Source of the DNA: Semisulcospira habei
Taxonomy: Eukaryota; Mollusca; Gastropoda; Semisulcospiridae
DNA: 64,000 nt
Direction of reading: 5' to 3'
Assembly: GCA_036245525.1 (NCBI GenBank)
Contig: BTPG01000006.1
Span: 72,919,026-72,983,025, forward strand
Below, piece after piece: positions 10,153-21,295 of this stretch. A program made the position numbers and the translations under genes. Each line of letters starts with the position of its first letter. The first letter of the stretch is position 1. The notes beneath the pieces were generated by a model. It searched no databases. It was not told the DNA's origin and saw only the letters and a list, made by a program, of their open reading frames with translations.

Positions 10153-10217
10153 CAAGAGACGCAGATCTTAATGGGATCCCCGCAACGCGGAGGATCATGA
10201 GGATCTATTCCTCTTGC
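10153..10217. repeat. family A foldback
   Basis: CAAGAGACGCAGATCTTAAT and GATCATGAGGATCTATTCCT; the CATGAGCCCC centre is eroded. Confidence 0.6.
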
Positions 10218-10236
10218 CAACACCACTTTGTATGTA

Positions 10237-10328
10237 TACTGACGAGCAAAAGTAATGCGACATTATAGGAAAAACTAAAGTTGTTTCCGATCATTCCAAA
10301 AATGCCGCATTTCTTTTGCTCGTCAGTA
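10237..10328. repeat. family E foldback
   Basis: TA-CTGACGAGCAAAAGTAATG left tip and CATTTCTTTTGCTCGTCAG-TA right tip, with an eroded centre. Confidence 0.8.
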
Positions 10329-10576
10329 TATGTTCCTTGGGCGGCTGGAGCTCTTTGGCGTAAAATCAACTAACATTTCAGAAACACAATTAGCGTCCAG
10401 AGGCGGTGAAGGAGATAGTGTCACCCATCACAAGGGCCGCCCGCGAATCTACAGACGCCAACCTCAAACCTTACATCAAGAGATCAAACCATTTGCAAAG
10501 CTTATACAGTGAGGAATTGGTACGGGGTGGATTCTGCAGCTGAGCACTTAGTCACGACGGCCGGAGAAGGCCAACT

Positions 10577-10642
10577 GCAAGAAGCATAGATTCTCATGAG
10601 ATCCTGCATCTACAGGGTCTCATGACACTCTGTGCTTCTTGC
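10577..10642. repeat. family A foldback, GAAGCATAG variant
   Basis: GCAAGAAGCATAGATTCTCA and inverse CATGACACTCTGTGCTTCTT. The tip variant is mirrored in both arms. Confidence 0.75.
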
Positions 10643-10869
10643 AGTTAATGATCAGCTCCATTTTCATCAGTCCTCAGATTGAGGAATTATTCCTGCTTGA
10701 CACTGCTGACGGAGCAGTTTGTCACACGGGCTGGAGAACGGGAGGTGACCGCCCAGGCATCTGTCTGTCTGCACCGGGACACATGGGCTTGACACCGCAC
10801 GTGCAACACGCCCTGAGTGCTGGGGCCACCGGCAGATAGAGTATGATGCTGTCCAGATGCTGCAGTCCT

Positions 10870-10985
10870 GTATCGCTTGGGTACTCCCCAGATCCACTTG
10901 GGGAGTACCCCACAAGTACGCTTCTATTCAAATGAGATGCTAAGCATCTCATTTGAATAAAAGTTTACTTGTGGCATACTCCCTG
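10870..10985. repeat. family K foldback
   Basis: Inner palindrome TTCTATTCAAATGAGATGC/GCATCTCATTTGAATAAAA inside outer arms GGAGTACCCCACAAGTACG and TACTTGTGGCATACTCC. A relative lies at 50247-50372. Confidence 0.75.
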
Positions 10986-11182
10986 AGTAGTGTTATTTTG
11001 GGAGTACTACTGCAAGCGGTACGGGATTTTAAGAAGAGGGAGAGTTGCAACTTTATGATTACTCAAGGATACAACTTCAGTTGGCTTTACAGAACATGTC
11101 TTACAATCTGACGTTTAGTTAAAGCAAACAAAAACACTCTGCACAAATGCACAAGCAAACGCAAATCAATTACAGTTAATGC

Positions 11183-11292
<110 letters not shown>

Positions 11293-11397
11293 GCACTCAG
11301 TCACCCCCTATTATAAGTATTGACTGTATCCTACAACCATCTATTCCATTACTGTTTCAGTCCCCTCATACACCCGCATCTACGAGAGGAATAGGTA

Positions 11398-11455
11398 CTC
11401 ATTAGCCCCTGCAGACACAGGCTGATGAGTATCTATATCTCTCAGTGCTCAGGAC
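11398..11455. repeat. decayed family A foldback
   Basis: TACTCATTAGCCCCTGCAG and GGCTGATGAGTATCTATATC. CATGAG has become CATTAG/CTGATGAG. Confidence 0.5.
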
Positions 11456-11775
11456 TGGCGCCAGCTATTCCTAAAACCGAGAGTTATTGTCAGTTCAGCG
11501 TACCACTGCATAACTATAAGCATTGAGTACCAGTATCAGCTGGATAACAGATCCGGAACACTGTGGTATAAGCCGCGTGTGATGGGTGTAATTGGAATCA
11601 TTCGAGACAGAACATCCCATGACCTCTTCTGGGTGGGGAAACACAGACGTAAAGTGAGCTGGCAAGAAACGCAGATTCTAATGAACGAAAGCAGACGGCG
11701 GAATGTCCTGACGATCTGTGACTGATAGATGCAAGGTGATAGAAACATTGATAGGGTGAGACCTTTCAGTGTTAG

Positions 11776-11840
11776 GCAAGAGCCATACATCATCATGAGC
11801 CCAAGCATTAGCGGGACTCATGAGGATCTATGCATGTTGC
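11776..11840. repeat. family A foldback
   Basis: CAAGAGCCATACATCATCAT and ACTCATGAGGATCTATGCAT. Confidence 0.65.
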
Positions 11841-12062
11841 AGACAGACAACGTTGGGTCAGTAAACCAAAGAAATGGCCGGATAGCTCAATTAACAACTC
11901 AACTGTCGCGGCCATCTTTGACCAACAAGAATCCAACGTCGTAGTATTCTTGGGACCGTGATGCCGTCTGGTTTGTCGGTCAAAGGTTTAGTGGCGGGCG
12001 GGAGACCAATTGTATACGCTTAGCCTCTTCAAAGCCGAGAAGAACTGAATACCACCCGCACT

Positions 12063-12222
12063 GCAAGAGGAAAGGATCCTCATGAGCCCACACAGTTGCG
12101 GGGGCTCATGAGGATCTATGCCTCTTGCTGACCCCACCTTGTATCTACGCTCTTTTCTTTGGCGGTGAGTTTACAAAGATTTCAGAAACAGAGTTTGCGT
12201 TCTGTTGGCAGTGAAGCGGTAA
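12063..12222. repeat. family A foldback with right flank
   Basis: Core 12063-12128 (GCAAGAGGAAAGGATCCTCA to TATGCCTCTTGC), then the typical family A right flank with GATTTCAGAAAC and GGCAGTGAAG. It ends at a decayed TTAA (GTAA, 12219-12222) that is also the left edge of the next foldback. Confidence 0.75.
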
Positions 12223-12310
12223 CCTTTTGCGTGTCCGTAGCGGTTTTTGTGGCGATGATTCCTTCAGGAATCGGCGCGACAAGATCCGCTACCGACACGC
12301 AAAGGGTTAA
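12219..12310. repeat. family D foldback (TTAA)
   Basis: CCTTTTGCGTGTCCGTAGCG, GCGATGATTCC, loop TTCA, GGAATCGGCGC and CTACCGACACGCAAAGGG, then TTAA (12307-12310). Abuts the preceding family A element. Confidence 0.8.
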
Positions 12311-12627
12311 AATAAGATGACACTTCTGAGTGGGGAACCTGCTGGAGCTAAAAAGCTTCGGCAAGACCGCACAGACTTAGCAACGGCACATGTAATGCAT
12401 TTGCTGCTGGTGCCGAGCCTTTAAGGCTCATGGATCCGCGCGGATCCATTATGTTTCTCGTAAACGGACAGGTTTCGGGTCTGGTGCCGGACGGCAGCTA
12501 ATCCCATACTTTTCCAGCTGAATCGATGATGACAGATATGTCTGTGATCTGGTCATCGTTTTAGGTGAACGCCACCCGTCTGAAAGTGGCACACATCCGA
12601 ATTAGTCCTCGCGGGTTGCGATATCTT

Positions 12628-12712
12628 ATGTATCGAGCTAATCTGGCACTGTCCTTGAATTATCTTGGTCCTCATTCTCTCCCGCTGCACATCGTGTCGG
12701 TGGAAGTGTTAA
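12628..12712. repeat. family B right half ending in TTAA
   Basis: CTAATCTGGCACTGTCCTTG, AATTATCTTGGTC, CTCCCGCTGCA and TCGGTGGAAGTG lead into TTAA at 12709-12712, shared with the next element. Confidence 0.65.
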
Positions 12713-12800
12713 CCCTTAGGTTGTTGGTAACGCTTTTTGTCGCGATGATTCCTTCAGGAATCATCGCGACAAAAAGCGATACAAGCAGCCAAAGGGTTAA
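12709..12800. repeat. family D foldback, best copy
   Basis: TTAA at both ends (12709-12712, 12797-12800). Inner arms of 22 bp (CGCTTTTTGTCGCGATGATT...) are perfect, with a TTCA loop. Outer arms are CCCTTAGGTTG and CAGCCAAAGGG. Confidence 0.88.
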
Positions 12801-12828
12801 ACATTTTCGAAAAAACCCATGTGTAAAC

Positions 12829-13041
12829 AAACAAACAAACAAACAAACAAACATAGAAACAAAAACAACAACCAAAAAACAAATAAAACAAATAATTAAA
12901 CGGACGAGCGAATAAACGAACGAACGAAGGATATAACAAACAAAAAAACAAACAAAACACTTGGACTTTTGGAACTGAGCAGAAGTCTAACAAACAAACA
13001 AACAAACAAACAAACAAACAAACAAACAAACAAACAAACAA
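12829..13041. repeat. (AAAC)n tracts
   Basis: Two AAAC arrays (about 12829-12863 and 12989-13041) with AC/AAC-rich sequence between them. Confidence 0.9.
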
Positions 13042-13779
13042 ACTGGCCTTTTGCAAATCGTCAGCAAATATGCGAGCCTATTTCTCCTGCTGCTGCAGTG
13101 TGTATCGGTTTTACTCACTTAGAGGTGGTACTGGATATTACTTCTACACATTTGTGGATGGATTTCACCAGTCCTGGACTTCCGGCACTATTTTTCCATC
13201 TCGAGGATCATCAGTCTCTTTAGAACTTTAGGGTCATGTCTAAAAGAGCATGCGCTGCCCTTATTAATCTATTCTGCTTGGATATACGACTGCACAACAG
13301 GAGACAGAGCGACCATAATAGTGCGAGGATGGTGCAAGAATATCTTTTTGCTCACACCTGTCCTAGTGCCAAATTTCCATCAGCGTCATCAACCTCTTCA
13401 GAAAGGTAGGGTCATGGCCAGAGCAACATATGCTACCTATATTCTACACTGCCTCGGTTATCACCCCTGGGGCACTTTGGGGTGCCATCGTTATGGCCAC
13501 CTCAAGGACACCTGTCACCACTTCACGCATCATCCCAGGCTCAGTTTTCACCTTATCATGTGTTGCCTACCATGCCCCCATTGTGCATGCGGTCTCTGGT
13601 GCTGCAGATGTCACCGGTGGTTGCATGCACAGGTGGGTTATCATCTGAAGCTGCAAGTGTATGTCAGAGGATCCCTGTGTTAATTTCACCCCACAGGTGG
13701 AGCGTAAACAGACCCAACCAAGAACGTAGAGAGTGCTTTAACAAAGTGGTTACTGTCCACCCTAGTCCTGATGTCCTGG
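13042..13779. other. unrecognised sequence upstream of the L2-like LINE
   Basis: A family B half arm (GACAGAGCGACCATAATAG) lies at about 13301-13340. The rest holds overlapping Cys-rich open frames (13321-13683) without a recognisable domain. It may include the LINE 5' region or ORF1, but I cannot show it. Confidence 0.4.
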
Positions 13780-13794
13780 CATCTGCAGACTCTC

Positions 13795-14711
13795 ACCACC
13801 TGAAAGTGTCCTACTTTAACGCTTAGTCATGCAGGAACGTAGCCACTGAGATTCATGATCTCGTCATTGACAATGACCTTGACATTCTTCTGCTGGTTGA
13901 GACATGGCTGAAAGACCAAGGTGATGAGGCGTTTATAGCTGCTATGGCACCTTCACGCTTCAAAACTGTGTAATTTCCCCGTGCTGGACGTCGGGGTAGT
14001 GAAATTGCTGCCATCCACAGGGACTCGCTAGAGGGTTTTGTCAAGGTGAGCAACCCTACTTTTACATCATTTGAAACTTTGGTCATGCACTTGTGCTGTC
14101 AGAATGCCTCAGCGTGTCTGGCATGCATCTACCGCCCGCCACCTAGCAGGGCAAATAAGCTAACCACACGTACTTTTCTCCAGGAATTTCCTGACTTCTT
14201 GGACTCGGTCATCACTAGAAAATGTGAGACAATCATCACAGGTGATGTTAACTTTCACCTTGACACTGACAACTGTGAGGTGCGCCAGCTGAAGCAGCTT
14301 TTCACCGATCGTAATTTAGTTCTACTTGTCAGCGTGTCAACTCACCGCTGTGGTCATACTTCAGATGGAGTCCTGGTCGGGGAGGGAACTAACATTGTTA
14401 ACCACCTCTCTGTCGATGACACTGTCCTCTCCGATCACAAAATTGTCTCCTGGACATTGAGACTCACCAAGCCTCCTCGTCCTAAAGTTCTGATAACATC
14501 CAGGAACTTAAAGCGCATAAATGTGTCTGATTTCAAAGCAGATGTTAAACTAGTGGCATCCTTTCTGGCTGATTGTCCAAATGATGCTCTCGTGGAGATC
14601 TACAACAAGTCGCTTCGTAATGTCCTTGATTGCCACGCGCCCCTCTGGTCCAGGCGTATAACGTCACGTCCGTCCGCTCCGTGGATCACTGATACCGTCA
14701 GAGAAGCTTGA
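13795..14711 (+). pseudogene. apurinic endonuclease domain of the L2-like LINE
   Basis: Starts with TEIHDLVIDNDLDILLLVET (motif II-like ETWL follows). Continues past a stop near 13971 into ACIYRPP, TGDVNFH (GDFN equivalent) and the terminal SDHK motif (VLSDHKIVSW). It ends at a TGA at 14709 caused by a one-base insertion; the next frame continues the conserved basic region. The domain would nick target DNA during retrotransposition. Confidence 0.75.
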
Positions 14712-14960
14712 ACGACGTAGACTTGAGCGCCAATGGAGGGCTAGTCGGCTCACAACCCATCGCGAGCTCTACACGCGCCAGCGTAACCATGTCAAGTCAG
14801 TGGAACAGGCTGCCAGAAGGGAATTTTACAGTGCTAGAGTCTCCAGCTGTTCCTCTAGCAAGCAGCTGTATGCAGCATGCAATGAGCTGCTTGGTAAACA
14901 GAAAGGGCCTGTACTTCCTACTAAAACATACCTGCAGCTGAACTACCTGACAGGTTCTGT

Positions 14961-16625
14961 GTGTACTTCGATGATAAAATCAGCAAAATTCGGGATGACC
15001 TTGACGTCAGGGCTGACAACGCAACGTTTCATTCATTTGACGGTGTTTGTCTGTCAGAATTCTGTCCTGTAACAGAGCAGTTTGTGTCTGAACTCATCAC
15101 CAAATCCCCATGTAAATCATGTGTGCTTGACCCACTTCCCACAGATTTACTGAGAGACTGTGTGGATCTGATTCCTGCGATTACACGCATTATCAACAAT
15201 TCCTTGACGTCTGGCGCTGTACCTCCTCCGTTCAAGCAGGCTGTTGTCACATCATTGTTAAAGAAACTTGGACTAGACCAAAATGACTTGAAAAACTTTC
15301 GTCCCGTTTCAAACCTCCCATTTATTTCTAAGCTGTTAGAAAAGGCTGTCTTGCAACAGCTTTTGGATCATGTGTCAAGAAATGACCTGCTAGAGTTGTA
15401 TCAGTCCGCTTACCGCAAGCATCATAGCTGTGAAACAGCTCTTCTTCCTGTGACCAACAGCCTGCTTACTTTTGCTGACGAGGGACGTGTGTCACTCTTT
15501 TCATTATTGGACCTGTCTTCGGCGTTCGACACGCTCGACCACAACATCCTTCTGAATAGACTTAGTGTTTCTTTTGGCATCTGTGGACTATTCCTTGACT
15601 GGTTCTTCTCATATTTGTCCGACAGGTTCCAACGTGTCATTATACATAATTCTACTTCCGCTCCCCTCCTTCTGAGATATGGCGTACCCCAGGGCTCAGT
15701 TCTCGGACCGGTCTTGTTTTCTTTGTACACCCAGCCTGTGTCTGATGTGATCGCCAGTAAAGGATGTGAACATCACAAATATGCCGATGACACACAGCTG
15801 AAGAAAGACGCTCCTCTCAAACAGTTCCCGTCTCTTCAGCATGACATGGAACAATGTATAGAAGCTGCTAAGGACTGGATGACAGACAACAAGCTAAAGC
15901 TCAATGAAGGAAAAACAGATGCCATTGTGGTAGGCACTCGCTCCAGGTTGAATGTCTCCCACGATGAGTCCTTGATCGTTTGTGTACAGGACATCCCTCT
16001 AAAAAAATGTGTGAAAAACCTAGGTGTTTACATTGACAATGTTCTGTCCATGAACGATCAGGTGTCTCACCTGTCCCGCTGCTGCTATCTTGAGCTCAGG
16101 AGGCTTAGCTCTGTTAGACAGTACCTTACTGACGATGCCTGTAAGCAAATTGCATGTCCACAGATTTTGTCAAGGCTTGACTAATGTAACTATGTAATGT
16201 CAGGTATGTCGAACGATCTGCTCTACAGGCTCCAGAAGATACAAAACCACGCAGCAAGACTTGTACTGAACAAATCGAAGCGTGACCACATCACCCCCTT
16301 GCTTAAGCAGTTACACTGGCTTCCTGTGAAGTTCAGAATTGAATACAAAATTGCTTCCCTTGTTTTTCAGGCCTTTGACAAGACACTCCCGGCATACTTG
16401 TCCTCCAGTCTCCTTGCCTATACACCAGGCAGAGTATTGCGCTCCAGCACTAACGACAGAATATTGACTATCCCCAGAGTGTCCTTAAAAACCTTTGGAC
16501 AGCGATCCTTTTCTTTCCAAGCTCCAAAAGTGTGCAATGGTCTTCCTCATGATATTCGCCATGCACCATCTTTGGCCATTTTCAGGGCTAGATTGAAAAC
16601 ATATTTTTTCCAATCTGGCCTTTGA
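14961..16625 (+). pseudogene. reverse transcriptase of the L2-like LINE
   Basis: Motifs in order: NFRPVSNLPFISKLLEKAV, SAYRKHHSCETALL, LLDLSSAFDTLDHNILL, YGVPQGSVLGPVLF, then YADDTQL (catalytic YADD variant) and GVYIDNVLS. The frame breaks at TAA 16182-16184, where homologues have the Tyr of LDYCN. It resumes in the same frame as HAARLVLNKSKRDHITPLL and ends with FRARLKTYFF at 16625. One nonsense change is the only lesion in this part. Confidence 0.85.
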
Positions 16626-16877
16626 AAGGGATTGATCAAACCTACGTTTTCCCATCAATATGTATATATCTGATCAGGCTCTTGACATGTTATGTTTATT
16701 ATTTTAGTATTGTGTCAGTGTGCATGAATGATTGTGTTTTTGTACGTTGTCAGTACTTTAGTTAGTTAATTTCAATTAGTTAGATTATCTAGATGTAAAG
16801 CGCTCTGAGCCTTTCTTTGTGGGGATATTGCGCTATAGAACAGTTATATATTATTATTATTATTACCTTTATCGAGC

Positions 16878-17084
16878 CTTTGATGCCAGTGGACGCAGAT
16901 TTGTTTCTGAAACCTTCGTTAATTCAACGCCAAATATCACTGGCCGTCCCAAGAACAAGGACGCAAAGTGGTGTCAGCAAGAGATATAGATCCTTATGAG
17001 CCCCCACAAACGCGGGGGCTCATGAGGATCTATGTCTCTTGCAGTTGGATTGTGTGCAGTTTTTCTTGGCAGTGAAGAGGTTAA
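16878..17084. repeat. family A foldback, full unit
   Basis: Contains the outer segment (GCCAGTGGACGCAGATTTG, AATTCAACGCCAAATATCAC, GCAAAGTGGTGTCA), the hairpin core 16977-17042 and the short right flank ending GGCAGTGAAGAGG-TTAA. The left TTAA is lost, perhaps because the LINE tail was inserted there. Confidence 0.8.
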
Positions 17085-18150
17085 GGTTAAGCCCTGATAC
17101 AGTTTACAACATTATAGACATAATAATTCAAGGGTGGTGCCAGAATAGCTTGGCGCCGTTGGCACTCAGCACATCCATTGAACTATCAAGGGCAGTTCTA
17201 AAAAGGCAATTTCTACTTCAAAACTCAAAGGTTTAAGCCATTCAGAGGACAATTTATGGACAACTACGAATCGTTACTTGAAAATGTGCGATTTTGCTAT
17301 TTTCCAGCGTCGGCAAATCGATACCAGTTTGGCCAATCTATACGGGACATTAGGATCTGTGAACCACCGTACACTACAGCTCACTCCATGACCTGCTCCA
17401 TCTGAGAAAACTTGTTTTGCTGGAGTCAACAGTACATTCTCATTAACATTCGCAGACCCAGGACATATGCCCATAAGAAGAGATTGAAGGCTGACAAAGA
17501 ATCACAGTATAATTAGTATTTGTTTCTTGACAACATACATGTTACGACACTGTAATCAATATGATTAGATACCTCACGCGCAAATCTGAAGACAAATTTC
17601 TGCACCACTTGCGTTTGCTATGCCTTGTCGACACGCCTAATGAACTTCTACGGCATTTGGGATACGCAGCCAACGCAGTCATTGCCAAAACAATTGCAGT
17701 TAATGCCAAACCCAGTCATTGCCAAATTACTGGATATATTAAGATTTCGTGTATTGGACAGTACCTAAATGAAACGCAGCTATACCAGGACGTATCGTTT
17801 CATAATAAAGTGTCTTTTTTCCGCGGTTATGGCAGTTCTGGACTTCCGTAAGTAAGAGACCTAGATCTTCACCATCTCTCGCAGCCTGAGGAGCCTCATG
17901 AACAATAAGACTTACTACATGCTTCTTTCAGATGGCGTTCGGTCGAAAGGATTTACAGACACATTTTCCACGTATATCAAGGTCAATGTTGTCGTCCGTA
18001 ATTAAGGAAATGACGCTGGGGGCATTAGCAAGCACAGTTGTTTACGGTGCCGTAAAGTTAGCCGGTCGACATTAGAAACAGGAAGCTGTCCTCTCTCTGG
18101 TGCATGGACTAATTTGATCATTGTCTCTTGAATGACGAGTCACAGTAAGC
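17085..18150. other. mostly unrecognised sequence
   Basis: A family B left half is at about 17110-17160 (ATAATTCAAGGGTGGTGCCA, GAATAGCTTGGCGCC) and a decayed family A at 17860-17907. The open frame at 17561-17851 has no recognisable domain. Confidence 0.45.
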
Positions 18151-18151
18151 A

Positions 18152-18358
18152 TTAACCCCTTCGCTGTCGAAACACAACAAAAGCAAGAGGCATAGATCCT
18201 CATGAGCCCCCGCAACTGCGGGGGCTCATGAGGATCTATGCCTCTTGCTCTCCACACTTTGCACCCGCACTCCTTGGATGGACGGACGAACATCGTTGGC
18301 GTTGAACTAAGAAAGATTTCAGAAAGACGGTCTGCGACCAGTGGCAGAGAAGGGGTTA
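18152..18358. repeat. family A foldback, reference copy
   Basis: Core 18183-18248 is a perfect palindrome: 32-bp arms from GCAAGAGGCATAGATCCTCA through TGAGCCCCCGCA, with a 2-nt AC loop. The full unit starts at TTAACCCCTTCGCTG (18152). It ends at GGCAGAGAAGGGG-TTAG (18358), after a right segment with GTTGAACTAAGAAAGATTTC. No coding capacity. Confidence 0.9.
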
Positions 18359-18607
18359 GCATGCATATGGTTAATCGGGCTTCACCAAATGCACATTAAT
18401 TTGTTTTCTCTGAGACGTTTCTGTAGAGATACTGAACAAATTAAGTCAATGTAGCGGAAAGCAGATAGCTTTTTTTCCTGCTGCTTCTGTCGATCGGCTA
18501 AAAAGGGGCACGCATCCGAATGCAGTATTCCTGGCGAAAAGTCGGACGAAAGAAATCGTGGGCATTAAACCATTTTACTGCCCAGAAACATTAAACACCA
18601 CCCAACT

Positions 18608-18671
18608 GCAAGAGGTATAGATCCTCATGAGCCCCCACAGTTTCGGGGACTCATGAGGATCTATACCTCTA
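18608..18671. repeat. family A foldback, GGTATAG variant
   Basis: GCAAGAGGTATAGATCCTCA and ATGAGGATCTATACCTCT; the GTATAG change is present in both arms. Confidence 0.8.
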
Positions 18672-18816
18672 CCTGGAACCATTGTGTTCCTTTGAAGGCT
18701 GGAGATACCTGACTTTGAATTTACATGATTTCAAAAGCACATTCTGCGTCTATTGGCAGTGAAGGTAGCTTTAGACGTTCATCCGAGACCCCTCCCCCCC
18801 CCCCCCGGAAAGTTCG

Positions 18817-19254
18817 ATAAATAAATAAATAAATAAAATAAATAAATAAATAAATCAGCGCATTAAATAGGCGCTTTATCCCAGTTGAAAATCGGCTCAA
18901 AGCGCCGCCGAGAACTGAACCCAACAAGCACGCTCACGTGAATCACGCGCATTCACACACACACTGTACATAAACACATAACATTCACGTGGTGCTAAGG
19001 GCAAGCTCAAGCGAGCTACTGAAGTTTTGGAAATTGAAATCGTTTATATATGGAATTTGATTAAGTGGCCTGAAATTGATACAAAAGTCGTGGGGAAGGA
19101 AGAGCCGGAATACCCGGAGAAAGAACCTCCGATGGTTCGCCCATATTAACGGTGACACTTACTAGAGGAGAAACGTCCGAAGCCGAAACCGGGTATCAAC
19201 CTCGCACCTCTAGCATTGGTGGGAGGCGCTTTTACCGCTGAGCCACGGACCGCC
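18817..19254 (-). mobile_element. tRNA-derived SINE, copy 2
   Basis: On the minus strand: head GGCGGTCCGTGGCTCAGCGG, body with TTCTTTCTCCGGGTATTCCG, then GGCGCTTTGAGCCGATTTTC, CTGGGATAAAGCGCCTATTT and a tail of (ATTT)n (18819-18855 on the plus strand). Same structure as the copies at 7921 and 45061. The B box is eroded. Confidence 0.85.
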
Positions 19255-19287
19255 TCAGTCCCATCCCAGTACGCAACCCCATCCCAT

Positions 19288-19394
19288 CCCAGTACGCAAA
19301 GATCAACGGGCCGAAGTGGGCCGTAGTGGGCCCGCGCACGACTGTGCGCAGGCCCAATGCGGCCGACTTCGGCCCAATATCTTTTGCGTACAGG
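19288..19394. repeat. family F foldback
   Basis: CCCAGTACGCAAAGATCAAC, GGGCCGAAGTGGGCCGTAGT, CCCGCGCACG and inverse GCGTACAGG. Sits next to the SINE head, with CCCATCCCAGTACGCAA duplicated immediately upstream. Confidence 0.8.
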
Positions 19395-19464
19395 GTGTGA
19401 TAAAAACGGAGGTGACTGTGTAGAACCGAAAAAGGAGCTGAATGGAATAATTTCGCCATGAAGA

Positions 19465-19760
19465 AGCGTTAATCTACCCAGCATGATTCCCTCCACCGAA
19501 AATCAACCCAGCATGATTCAACCCAGGCGTAAATCCATCCAGGGTACATTTTTGCCACTGCAAAATCAACCTAAATTTCTCGTTCTCGCTGAGACATCCT
19601 CAAGCTTAAGGGCGTTAGTGCGGTTTGTGCGGCAGCTGTTTGTAAACGCGTTGGCCAACGATATTTCGAAACCTGAGCACACTCGCGCCTGCGAGAAACT
19701 ACTCTGGGTGGATTCACACCAAGGTGGATTCACGCTGGGTAGATTTTCGCCTCAAAATAG
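19465..19760. repeat. unclassified inverted-repeat element
   Basis: TAATCTACCCAGCATGATTC and AAAATCAACCCAGCATGATT on the left are mirrored on the right by GGTGGATTCACGCTGGGTAG and ATTTTCGCC. About 230 bp without symmetry lie between. The 163-residue open frame across it has no recognisable domain. Confidence 0.5.
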
Positions 19761-20078
19761 CGAAGTTGACTCCTTCAGCCTAAATGGAGTATCAGCAAAA
19801 GGAATTTCTCGAAGTAGGCTAGCCTGTACATACAAATGGTTCTACAGCCCCTCAAGCTACGGATCAATCGAAAAGGAGGACCGGTATCAGACCTTTTTTT
19901 TTTTACTCCTCTCTCTTTTTAGCCTTGGGTGTCTGACAGTCTCTAATGGCAGACGACTGTCAATATTCCAATAACCAGCGGGCCAGTGACCCCGGATCAC
20001 GAGTAAAATTGGAACCTACAGCCCGAGGCGGACTGTGTTACGTATAGTGGGGCCCCGAGGCTAATATCCTTCTGTCCT

Positions 20079-20312
20079 GCAAGAGGCATAGAGTCTCATG
20101 AGCCCCTGTGACAGCAGGGGCTCATGAGAATCTATACCTCTTGCTTGGTCAACAGCCTGCTGTGGATCTCGAATAAAATTGAATGAAGCAGCTCTGGACA
20201 GTTCGTGTTATATGTGGCGAAGCCCTGGGCAAGAATCGTTCCGTCTGCAAGAGGCATAGATTCTCACGAGCCCCTGCAGTTCCAGGGGCTCATGAGAATC
20301 TACACTTCTTGC
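20079..20312. repeat. two family A foldbacks in tandem
   Basis: Cores at 20079-20144 and 20247-20312 lie 168 bp apart in the same orientation. Flanks are also related (GAGTAAAATTGGAA versus GAATAAAATTGAAT), so a 168-bp unit containing the foldback was probably duplicated. Confidence 0.75.
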
Positions 20313-20994
20313 TTGATGAGGGTAGCATTGGACCCAGCAGCTCTGCGTAGTAGAAATCTAGGACAATCGATGCCCGGGATTGTACCTAATAATGCCGTAT
20401 GTCACGTGCATTTTCACGGCGCTTGTGTCGATACTCAGCAGCAAGGGAGAATGGATTACCCCGTTACAGCTCCCGGGCAGTGCTTGATACATTTGTGCCA
20501 CAGACACCATACTGATCAATGAATCAGTCATCATTTTTAAGTAACAAAGTATATGAGCTGTGACAATTCTCATATGTCCCACAGAGTGAAACAAACACTT
20601 TCTGGTAAAAACAGAAACTAGCAAACACTGGGGTTCAGATAATTTGAAAACGGAGAAAATGCAGGAAGATCGCAGACAGAAAGACTGAAAGAACGAAAGA
20701 ACAAAAGAAAGAACGAACAAACGAACGGACAAACGAACGAACGGACGAACGAACGGACGAACAAAAAAATGCACGGAATTATGCACGAACGAACGAACCA
20801 ATGAACGCCCAAACGACCGAACAAACGAATGAACCCGCCAACCAAACACCTACCGACTAACCAACCATCCAGCCAAACAATCAACCAGCAAACCAACCAA
20901 CCAATTATTTGGGAAAATGGATAAACATGCGAACCAGTCCGCCAATCGTCCAGTGAACAAGCCGAGCAAGAAACAGTGAGGTGTGCCTACTGAC
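20313..20994. other. intron sequence with degenerate GAAC/AAAC repeat
   Basis: 20690-20930 is a degenerate array of GAACGAACAAACGAACGGAC type. No further receptor exon recognised between here and position 1. Confidence 0.55.
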
Positions 20995-21102
20995 CTTTCT
21001 GTTGAGTTTGATGTTGGTGAAGATGGCATGAACCCTCCACGTCTTGCTAAACATCCCTCCAAACGCCAGCGTAAAACCAAGCGCCAGCACCCATGCCCGC
21101 GC
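20995..21102 (-). CDS. GABBR2: GABA-B receptor exon: TM3 and start of second intracellular loop
   Basis: 36 codons, phase 0 at both ends. Acceptor GTGTGCAG, donor AAG|GTCAGT. Reads ARAWVLALGFTLAFGGMF then SKTWRVHAIFTNIKLNRK. This is TM3 followed by the conserved KTWRV segment at the cytoplasmic end. The preceding exon ends YWCR, so the conserved extracellular Cys sits just before this exon. The next exon would start TM4 but is not found in the 21 kb to the left. Confidence 0.93.
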
Positions 21103-21295
21103 CTGCACACAATCATAACAAGTCTTATTTCATTCATTGCAGCCATGATTTATCAAAATAACATTGACCATAACTATGGAGAGCCAACAAAGATAACATT
21201 GATAACATTTTGATAAGTGTACAGTTGGAAGGAGATAGTGCACAAGATGTATATTAACCCTTTATCTGTCGGAAGAAAGCAAAGACTACCCAACT

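Larger units (their letters stand above)
13780..16865 (+). mobile_element. L2-like non-LTR retrotransposon, nearly full ORF2, inactive
   Basis: Endonuclease, RT and C-terminal region follow in order, then an untranslated tail. The tail holds GTAAAGCGCTCTGAGCC (16796-16812), GGGGATATTGCGCTATA and an (ATT)n end (16846-16865). Such a tail is characteristic of L2-type elements and the SINEs they mobilise. Disruptions: one stop in the N-terminal endonuclease (about 13971), a +1 shift near 14704, a compensating shift near 14950, and TAC to TAA at 16182. Few lesions suggest moderate age. Confidence 0.82.

Noticed and set aside
13321..13826. Cys/His-rich frames upstream of the L2-like LINE as an ORF1 zinc-finger protein
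   Set aside because: Three overlapping frames, no regular CCHC spacing and no recognised family; cannot be supported.
18183..18248. CRISPR-like palindromic repeats
   Set aside because: Copies are dispersed with no regular spacers, the DNA is eukaryotic, and outer flanks show TTAA-bounded mobile elements.
19483..19974. 163-residue open frame as a gene
   Set aside because: It starts within inverted-repeat DNA, has biased composition and no domain; likely chance.
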